11,677 nucleotides of DNA, taken from the NCBI GenBank assembly GCA_016840645.1, contig JAEORY010000084.1:1-11677 (forward strand), given 5' to 3'. Position numbers and translations under genes: made by a program. Under the pieces are notes generated by a model that was given only the letters and a program-made list of their open reading frames with translations, was not told the origin of the DNA and searched no databases. This DNA is from Candidatus Borrarchaeota archaeon. Its GTDB lineage: Archaea; Asgardarchaeota; Sifarchaeia; Borrarchaeales; Borrarchaeaceae. Numbering within the stretch: the first letter of the stretch is position 1; each line of letters opens with the position of its first letter. This document shows positions 6,930-11,677 of the stretch, one piece after another.

Positions 6930-8072
6930 TTAGCTTGTGAGTCCTTTCTTTTTTAGTTCTGCTTCAGCAGTTTCGAATTTGTCGATTACCTTTTCTTTTT
7001 CAAGTCCCTTCACCCATGGCAACAAATCTTTAAGTCCTTCTTTTAATTCTATTTCTGGAGAGAATTCTAAATATTTTCGTGCTAATGAGATATCAGCATA
7101 ACAATGCCTGACATCTCCAATTCTGAATTTCTTAGAGATCACTGGTGAAATGTCTGAATTATATATTTCCAAGATTAACTTAGCCAAGTCTTTTATTGTG
7201 ATATATGTACCAGTTCCTATATTATAGGCTCTATACGCTGCATTAATGCTTTTTAAGGCAAGTAAGTTTGCTTTTGCTATATCTTTAACATGTACGAAAT
7301 CACGTTTCATGTTACCGTCTTCATAAATTATTGGTTGATTTCCATTTAAGATCCTGCTTGAGAATATTGCAGCGACACCTGTATACGGATTTGAAAGTGC
7401 TTGTCGAGGACCATAAACATTGAAATACCTAAGAGCAATAGTAGGAATACCGTAAGTCTTTCCAATCAGCAGGCACATTTCTTCTTGATGTCTTTTAGAC
7501 ATCGCGTAAATCGATGTTGGCTTAAGTGGTTTTTTCTCATCAGTAGGTGCTGGTGTTGCAGTCTTGTTACACTTAGGACAACGAAGTTCCCATTCATTCT
7601 TTTTCATTTGTTCAGTTGAACGAAGTTCTGGAGACACTGATCCACAATCTTCACAAGTATATCGTCCTTCTCCATAGATAGACATGGAAGATGCAACAAC
7701 TAACTTCTTAACGTTATGTTCTTTATTAACGAGCATATCAAGAAGATTGGCTGTTCCTAAGGTATTAGAGTGGACATATTTCGTAATTTGGTACATGGAC
7801 TGTCCTACACCTACTGCAGCTGCCTGATGAAATATGGCATCTACATCATCAATCATTTCATTAAGATCTTCTTGGACTCTTAAATCTCTTTTTTGGAACG
7901 TTGCTGAAGGATTAAGATATTCAGGAGGAGTTTGTCTAGATCCGTGAACCTGTTCTTCGAGATTATCAAATATAATTACGTTATAACCCTCTTCAATCAA
8001 TAAGTCCACGATATATGATCCAATGAATCCTGCTCCTCCGGTAACTAGAACATTTTCTATTCCTGAAGGCAT
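6930..8072 (-). CDS. NAD-dependent sugar epimerase (extended SDR) with zinc-ribbon insert
   Basis: This 380-residue extended short-chain dehydrogenase has the nucleotide-binding TGGAGFIGS (11-19), an acidic residue ending the second strand (IFDN, 34-37), SSMSIYG (128-134), the catalytic YAMSK (Tyr189, Lys193), LRYFNVYGPRQ and RDFVHVKDIA. Between the Ser and Tyr catalytic elements sits an insert with Cys140-x2-Cys143 and Cys165-x2-Cys168, a probable structural zinc site. From memory, this insert marks a subfamily often annotated as dTDP-L-rhamnose 4-epimerase or UDP-glucose 4-epimerase-like. The likely role is C4 epimerisation of a nucleotide sugar, supplying donors for the glycosyltransferases encoded downstream. 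The ATG has an AGGAAG SD at 8080-8085. A weak TATA-like TTTTAAA on the minus strand near 8134-8140 could start transcription here. The exact substrate is not determined. Confidence 0.88.
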   Translation of the reverse strand: MPSGIENVLVTGGAGFIGSYIVDLLIEEGYNVIIFDNLEEQVHGSRQTPPEYLNPSATFQKRDLRVQEDLNEMIDDVDAIFHQAAAVGVGQSMYQITKYVHSNTLGTANLLDMLVNKEHNVKKLVVASSMSIYGEGRYTCEDCGSVSPELRSTEQMKKNEWELRCPKCNKTATPAPTDEKKPLKPTSIYAMSKRHQEEMCLLIGKTYGIPTIALRYFNVYGPRQALSNPYTGVAAIFSSRILNGNQPIIYEDGNMKRDFVHVKDIAKANLLALKSINAAYRAYNIGTGTYITIKDLAKLILEIYNSDISPVISKKFRIGDVRHCYADISLARKYLEFSPEIELKEGLKDLLPWVKGLEKEKVIDKFETAEAELKKKGLTS

Positions 8073-8157
8073 TAAAATACTTCCTAACGGCTTTAGAGTA
8101 TCAAATTAAGCTATCTTTTAATAACTTTTTCTCTTTAAAACTCAAATTAGCAAAGAA

Positions 8158-9030
8158 TTACGAAATTAGCTGAAAGTCAATTTCTAAAGATGCCTTTGTT
8201 AAATTGACTTCTTTCTTCATTTGAACAGGTTTTTTTGTGACGTCTGCTATTATGCCTGCCAATGCAGCACACAACGGGCAGCTAATTTTTTGACAGTCAT
8301 AGCCCTTCTTCGAGGCTTCCTCGCATACAGATACAAATTTGTTACCTTCTATCTTTACAGAGAAGCTATTTGACTCCTGACTAATGGTCACTATATCTGC
8401 TATTTCAAGCCCCTCAGTCATAAGCGGTGGTAAATATTCGCAAAGAAAGTCGGTGGAAATTCTACTAAAATTTATTGCAAGTTCTTCTTCCATGAACTCA
8501 AGTAGACTATCTCCCATCGAAGGTATGATAAGTCCTTTTCCAGGAAATATTAGTTTGTTTTCAGAGGAAAATTTTGGTATTTCCTTATCATCTTGGTTAA
8601 AAGGTAAAAAAATTTTTCCCTTTTCGCCATCCTTATTTGGCGGTAAATAAATTTCAGATCCTTGCACATCAAATTGTTTCACCATGGAATATATCACCTT
8701 AATTGGAGCGAAGATAGTTTTTCCCACAACATCTCCTTTTATTGAATCTCCAATCCTTGAAAAAAGAAGAGAAAAACCAGTAAAAAAGAGCATAATACCA
8801 ATTATTTCTAAAATGGGATTCCAAGCTTCGAAGGCATAGATCATGGTCAAGAGTGCACTTGTAACGAGGACTGCGCCACCAACTCTAGTTAATTGTAGTC
8901 TTGAGAGCCATATCTTCTTAATTAATGTTGCTATTTCCCTTCTATGTTTATCTTCTATTCTAGACTTCTCCGTCTGTGCTTTGAGAATTTCCTCGTCATT
9001 AGTAGTAGGTTTTGTTTCTTTTTCTGTCAT
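8158..9030 (-). CDS. Two-TM protein with a cysteine-bearing C-terminal domain, family not recognised
   Basis: I do not recognise a named family for this 290-residue protein. Residues 1-40 are charged and probably helical. Two hydrophobic segments follow (about 50-67 and 72-91), so both termini should face the same side, probably the cytosol. Residues 125-170 contain repeated short patterns (EIYLPP, KIFLPF, KLIFPG) that suggest beta strands. The last part holds Cys236, Cys246, Cys251 and Cys254 (GYDCQKISCPLCAAL). It is loosely reminiscent of the cysteine-containing end of V4R/4-vinyl-reductase-like domains and might bind a metal or small ligand; Cys197 is also present. The ATG at 9030 has only a weak SD. 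It is the first gene of the minus-strand cluster, 85 bases before the epimerase. Whether it regulates or takes part in glycan assembly is unknown. Confidence 0.75.
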   Translation of the reverse strand: MTEKETKPTTNDEEILKAQTEKSRIEDKHRREIATLIKKIWLSRLQLTRVGGAVLVTSALLTMIYAFEAWNPILEIIGIMLFFTGFSLLFSRIGDSIKGDVVGKTIFAPIKVIYSMVKQFDVQGSEIYLPPNKDGEKGKIFLPFNQDDKEIPKFSSENKLIFPGKGLIIPSMGDSLLEFMEEELAINFSRISTDFLCEYLPPLMTEGLEIADIVTISQESNSFSVKIEGNKFVSVCEEASKKGYDCQKISCPLCAALAGIIADVTKKPVQMKKEVNLTKASLEIDFQLIS

Positions 9031-9267
9031 AATTCCAGCCTGCTAATTCTTGTGGTCTTATTTCTGTCGACATTTGTAATATTAGAATTTCAATCTTGTG
9101 TATCCTACACTTATCATTTCATTTTTAAAACACTAATTTCCAATAACGCGCGCGCAATCTTCAATAGCAGACATTATTTTTAAAAGATAAAATATTAAGG
9201 AACAAAAAATATAATATGCGTTAATCTGTATGCCCATCTACTTTCATTAGCATTACGATATGTTTAT

Positions 9268-9275
9268 CTTATAAA
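9268..9275 (+). promoter_or_regulatory. TATA-box-like element for the DUF354 gene
   Basis: The sequence CTTATAAA lies about 45 bases before the ATG at 9316. Archaeal transcription usually starts about 25 bases downstream of the box, near 9295 here, which would leave a short leader of about 20 bases containing the SD. I see no clear BRE next to it. Confidence 0.45.
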
Positions 9276-9305
9276 TGGCATGATATAACGATGGTTTTAC
9301 AATTT

Positions 9306-9309
9306 GGTG
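9306..9309 (+). promoter_or_regulatory. Short Shine-Dalgarno (GGTG) for the DUF354 gene
   Basis: GGTG ends 6 bases before the ATG at 9316 and matches the GGTG core used by other genes in this window. It supports that ATG as the start. Confidence 0.45.
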
Positions 9310-9315
9310 TAAATA

Positions 9316-10356
9316 ATGGGTAATCCAAAGATTTGGTTCGATATTGGCACTCCTTTTAATTGTAATCTCGTCGACGCTATTATAACACACCTTGGCGATT
9401 TTTCTGAAACTCTCATTACTTGTCGAGATCACGATCACATTATTGATATTCTATCTGCTAAAAAGATGGATTTCATTCCAATCGGAAAACATGGAGGTAA
9501 AAGTCTAAAAGGTAAATTACAAGCATACGCCGAACGGGTTACATTATTGGCTGATGTTGTTGAAAAAGAAAAACCTAATCTTTTGATTACTGAACGTGAT
9601 CCAAGTGCTGTAAGAACGGCATTTGGTTTTGGTACCCCTGCATGGACCGTTTTTTATGATGAACGGGAATATCACACTAATTGGATGGTTTTTCCACTCT
9701 CTGATAGAATTTTTGTACCAAGCTTTTATGATTCTCCCGAGCTTGTGCAACATGGAGTAACTCTCAACAGAGTTACATGGTTTAATGGTTTTCATACCGC
9801 ATTTTTAAAAGATGAATGGTCTCAACTTAATGCAAAGAACTCTTCTTCACACGATAAATTAAAGATTCTCATACGCCCAGAATTCGAATTTGCGACATTT
9901 TTTAAAACTGAAAAAACCCCGATACTCGAACAAGTTGTTGATCTTCTCATAGAGAATGATCATAACGTTGAACTTGTTGTGTTCCCAAGAACTGAATCAC
10001 AACGAGAGGTATTCTCTAAGTATCCTGATGTTATATTTATTGAGGAAAATACAATGGACTGTCCAGTACTTGACGTAGATTTGGTGATCGGTGCAGCAGA
10101 GACTATGTTAATGGAAGCGTTTGTACTTTTGAAACCTGCAATTTCGGCTATATACTGGAAACAATCCAAACCAGTTCAATTTCTATTACAATATATCGAT
10201 CACAGCACGGATCCGAAATCTGTTGTTCAACTTGCAGAAAAATATTTTGATAAGAATGAACGAGAGAAATTCAGCCACAAAGCGAAAGAAGTTGTGGATA
10301 AGATGGATAACTTGGGTCTTCTGATGGCAGAAGAAGTGAAAAAGCATTTCTCGTGA
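9316..10356 (+). CDS. DUF354 family protein (predicted GT-B / epimerase-like fold)
   Basis: This 346-residue protein matches DUF354 in length and pattern. It opens with KIWFDIGTPFNCNL (5-18), then TLITCRDHD (32-40), LLITERDPSAVRTAFGFGTP (89-108), and a C-terminal half with DLVIGAAETMLMEAFVLLKP (255-274). DUF354 proteins are related to GT-B enzymes such as MurG and to UDP-GlcNAc 2-epimerase, and are often encoded near archaeal surface-polysaccharide genes. Their activity is not established as far as I know. In the family the C-terminal loop usually reads GAGGTM..EA, the likely site contacting a nucleotide-sugar phosphate. Here it reads GAAETM. The protein looks soluble, with no signal peptide or membrane helix. 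It is transcribed away from the glycan cluster from its own probable promoter, and no partner gene follows on the same strand. Confidence 0.85.
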   Translation: MGNPKIWFDIGTPFNCNLVDAIITHLGDFSETLITCRDHDHIIDILSAKKMDFIPIGKHGGKSLKGKLQAYAERVTLLADVVEKEKPNLLITERDPSAVRTAFGFGTPAWTVFYDEREYHTNWMVFPLSDRIFVPSFYDSPELVQHGVTLNRVTWFNGFHTAFLKDEWSQLNAKNSSSHDKLKILIRPEFEFATFFKTEKTPILEQVVDLLIENDHNVELVVFPRTESQREVFSKYPDVIFIEENTMDCPVLDVDLVIGAAETMLMEAFVLLKPAISAIYWKQSKPVQFLLQYIDHSTDPKSVVQLAEKYFDKNEREKFSHKAKEVVDKMDNLGLLMAEEVKKHFS

Positions 10357-10420
10357 AATCTGTTTCTCAAAGCATAAGAATATAGAACAAATCAATATAA
10401 TAGAAAAAAAGAGATTTTAA
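10357..10420. other. Convergent intergenic spacer
   Basis: Sixty-four AT-rich bases lie between the 3' ends of the DUF354 gene and the oxidoreductase beta gene. An oligo-T tract serves the minus strand; the plus strand has only short T runs. I see no gene here. Confidence 0.55.
10404..10410 (-). terminator. Oligo-T (T7) terminator candidate for the oxidoreductase genes
   Basis: The minus strand carries seven consecutive T residues, within CTCTTTTTTTCT, about ten bases after the TAG stop of the beta subunit gene. This is a typical position and composition for an archaeal intrinsic terminator without a hairpin. Confidence 0.5.
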
Positions 10421-11284
10421 CTAAAAGAACTTCTTCAGCAAATCCTTGAACTGCGATGGGTTGTATGCTTTTTGTAAATCCACTAGCGTCCCTTTTTGAA
10501 GAGGTATATAGTCATCCTTCAGAATAGGTCTTTTAAAAAGGGAGAGCACTCCAATAGGAATTTTTTCACCCCATTCTTGAGATTTTTGAAACGCAGCCAA
10601 CTTGTCTGTAGGATCATAGTCTTCGCCCAATTTATACACGCGTTCACGATACCATTGGTAAGTATTGAGCTTGTTCCAAGTAACACAGGGTTGTAAAATG
10701 TCCACAAAAGCAAAGCCCTTATGTGTAATCGCCTTTTTCAAGATTTCTTTTGTAAAATCTACATCGCCAGCGAAAGATCGCGCGACGAAAGAGCAATCAA
10801 GTGCGATTGCCATCGCTAATGGATTCATTGGAGGTATTTTTATGCCAACAGGTTCATCTTTTGTTTTCATCCCATAATCGGTTGTTGGGGACGCCTGTCC
10901 TTTTGTGAGACCGTAGATTTGGTTATTCGTGACCATATACATCATATTCGGATTTCGCCGTATCGCACTAATCCAATGATTACCCCCTTCGCCGTAACCA
11001 TCTCCATCTCCACCTACTCCAATAACAACTAATTCGTGATTTGCGAGGCTTAATCCTGTAGCTGCTGGCAGTAAACGACCATGAAGTTCGTTGTATTCAC
11101 TAACTCTCAGATAGTGCGGCAGTTTGGAACTTTGACCAATTCCAGAAACCATTGCAACTTGCCACGGCTCTAGATTTAATTCAACAAGTGCCTGTTTTAG
11201 GGCATCAAGGATCGGAAAGTTTCCGCACCCTGGACACCAAGCAATATCTTTTACTCTAGATTCATAATCTTCAAGTGTGACCAT
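10421..11284 (-). CDS. 2-oxoacid:ferredoxin oxidoreductase, beta subunit (TPP-binding)
   Basis: This 287-residue subunit carries the thiamine-diphosphate site and takes part in oxidative decarboxylation of a 2-oxoacid to acyl-CoA, reducing ferredoxin. The motifs are clear: WCPGCG (16-21), GIGQSSKLPHY (48-58), HGR (68-70), the TPP/Mg motif GGDGDGYGEGGNH (91-103), RRNPNMMYMVTNNQIYGLTKGQ (RRN at 109-111 through GQ at 129-130) and DILQPCVTWN (195-204). The length fits the beta subunit of two-subunit archaeal enzymes. Cys17, Cys20 and Cys200 match three of the four [4Fe-4S] ligands known from the Sulfolobus enzyme; the fourth position is Gln51. The ATG directly follows the stop codon of the alpha gene and has a strong SD, AAGGAGGGTGG, upstream. 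Lys54 corresponds to the lysine near the substrate carboxylate in the Sulfolobus enzyme, but I cannot decide between pyruvate, 2-oxoglutarate and other 2-oxoacids. Confidence 0.93.
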   Translation of the reverse strand: MVTLEDYESRVKDIAWCPGCGNFPILDALKQALVELNLEPWQVAMVSGIGQSSKLPHYLRVSEYNELHGRLLPAATGLSLANHELVVIGVGGDGDGYGEGGNHWISAIRRNPNMMYMVTNNQIYGLTKGQASPTTDYGMKTKDEPVGIKIPPMNPLAMAIALDCSFVARSFAGDVDFTKEILKKAITHKGFAFVDILQPCVTWNKLNTYQWYRERVYKLGEDYDPTDKLAAFQKSQEWGEKIPIGVLSLFKRPILKDDYIPLQKGTLVDLQKAYNPSQFKDLLKKFF

Positions 11285-11677
11285 TTATGCCACCCTCCTT
11301 TTTACTTCTTCAACTATTTGCTCTGGGGCAAACGGCCTCCCATCGTATTTATTAATTCCACCGCTAGGCAATTTTCCTGTGTAAGCTCGAATCATATTGG
11401 CGTATTGCCCTGTGTAATTATTCTCGACAATAAAACTTTTCTTAGCTTTAGCAACGAATTCTCCAACTGTTTTATGAACTGGAAATACTTCAACGACGTG
11501 CATCATATTCGTCGTTATCCCTTCTTCGTTTAATATATCTACAGCTTCTTTAATGGCCCCATAGGTTGATCCCCATCCGATAAGAGATATGTCTGCCGTT
11601 TTTGGCCCGTACATCATAGGCTCTTGTATGTCGTTCATCAATGCATCTAATTTTCTCATTCTTTTTTCCATTTGTTT
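11285..11677 (-). CDS. 2-oxoacid:ferredoxin oxidoreductase, alpha subunit, C-terminal part
   Basis: The frame runs from the window edge (11677) to the TAA at 11287-11285 and gives 130 residues. The start lies beyond the window, and the methionine near 11671 is internal. The visible part matches the C-terminal domain of alpha subunits: ADISLIGWGSTYGAIKEAV, then VVEVFPVHKTVGEFV, then KKSFIVENNYTGQYANMIR and a final region RPFAPEQIVEEV. This domain follows the substrate-binding domain in pyruvate/2-oxoglutarate:ferredoxin oxidoreductases and helps form the CoA-side architecture. Two-subunit archaeal enzymes usually have a fused gamma-alpha chain of about 600 residues; whether that is so here cannot be seen. 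The gene abuts the beta gene with no gap, which indicates an operon and equal production of the two subunits. Confidence 0.9.
   Translation of the reverse strand, partial: KQMEKRMRKLDALMNDIQEPMMYGPKTADISLIGWGSTYGAIKEAVDILNEEGITTNMMHVVEVFPVHKTVGEFVAKAKKSFIVENNYTGQYANMIRAYTGKLPSGGINKYDGRPFAPEQIVEEVKRRVA
11290..11300 (-). promoter_or_regulatory. Strong Shine-Dalgarno site of the beta subunit gene, inside the alpha gene
   Basis: The minus strand reads AAGGAGGGTGG and ends 5 bases before the ATG at 11284. It overlaps the last codons of the alpha subunit gene, so the two subunits are translated from one message with the stop and start codons directly abutting. Confidence 0.65.

Larger units (their letters stand above)
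9031..9315. other. Divergent intergenic region
   Basis: This 285-base AT-rich stretch separates the glycan cluster (minus) from the DUF354 gene (plus), so it should carry promoters for both. On the plus side there is a TATA-like box at 9268-9275. On the minus side, TTTTAAAA-like sequence near 9124-9131 and AT-rich sequence near 9074-9084 are candidates that I cannot choose between. An alternating CGCGCGCGC tract lies at 9147-9155. I see no credible gene or structured RNA. Confidence 0.6.

Noticed and set aside
9253..9438. Small minus-strand frame over the start of the DUF354 gene
   Set aside because: It covers the probable promoter and start of the plus-strand gene, with no SD or recognisable content.
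1..11677. CRISPR array, insertion sequence, tRNA or rRNA gene, defence system
   Set aside because: Reading both strands I found no regularly spaced repeats, transposase motifs, terminal inverted repeats, tRNA-like cloverleaf signatures or nuclease/helicase genes.

Overview
The window is AT-rich and reads as archaeal chromosome. The signs are a DUF354 protein (a family I know mainly from archaea and some bacteria), a two-subunit 2-oxoacid:ferredoxin oxidoreductase, GGTGA/GGAGG-type ribosome binding sites, GTG and TTG starts, a TATA-box-like element about 45 bases before one gene, and oligo-T tracts after gene ends with no clear hairpin. The oxygen-sensitive ferredoxin enzyme suggests an anaerobe. 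I cannot fix the lineage. The mix of families would suit a Bathyarchaeia-like or other deep archaeal group, but that is a guess.

Layout. (1) Bases 1-1056, plus strand: the 3' part of a large GT-C-type membrane glycosyltransferase; its start lies before the window. (2) Bases 1095-9030, minus strand: a surface-glycan or glycolipid/glycoprotein assembly cluster. In transcription order it holds a two-TM, cysteine-bearing protein of unknown function; an extended-SDR sugar epimerase with a zinc-ribbon insert; a 592-residue STT3-like GT-C membrane protein; a 159-residue DUF1616-like membrane protein; a GT2 glycosyltransferase; and two GT4 glycosyltransferases. Gaps from the epimerase through the first GT4 are 31, 21, 64 and 41 bases, most with a recognisable SD, so an operon is likely. 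The first gap (85 bases) and the last (164 bases) could hold extra promoters. (3) Bases 9031-9315: a divergent intergenic region with a TATA-like box serving the plus-strand gene. (4) Bases 9316-10356, plus strand: a DUF354 protein with GT-B/MurG/epimerase-like features. (5) Bases 10421-11677, minus strand: the beta subunit and the C-terminal part of the alpha subunit of a 2-oxoacid:ferredoxin oxidoreductase, with the stop and start codons abutting.

How it fits together (inference). The epimerase would supply a nucleotide sugar. The GT2 and GT4 enzymes would add sugars to a lipid carrier at the cytosolic membrane face. The GT-C proteins would use lipid-linked sugars on the outer face. No flippase and no canonical oligosaccharyltransferase with a WWDYG motif is visible, so those steps are either encoded elsewhere or done by the atypical proteins here. 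The oxidoreductase belongs to central carbon metabolism and appears unrelated.

I found no RNA genes, CRISPR arrays, insertion sequences or attachment sites. The points most worth checking are the missing cluster cysteine in the oxidoreductase beta subunit (Gln51), the STT3-like protein without WWDYG, and the unrecognised cysteine-bearing membrane protein at the head of the glycan cluster.
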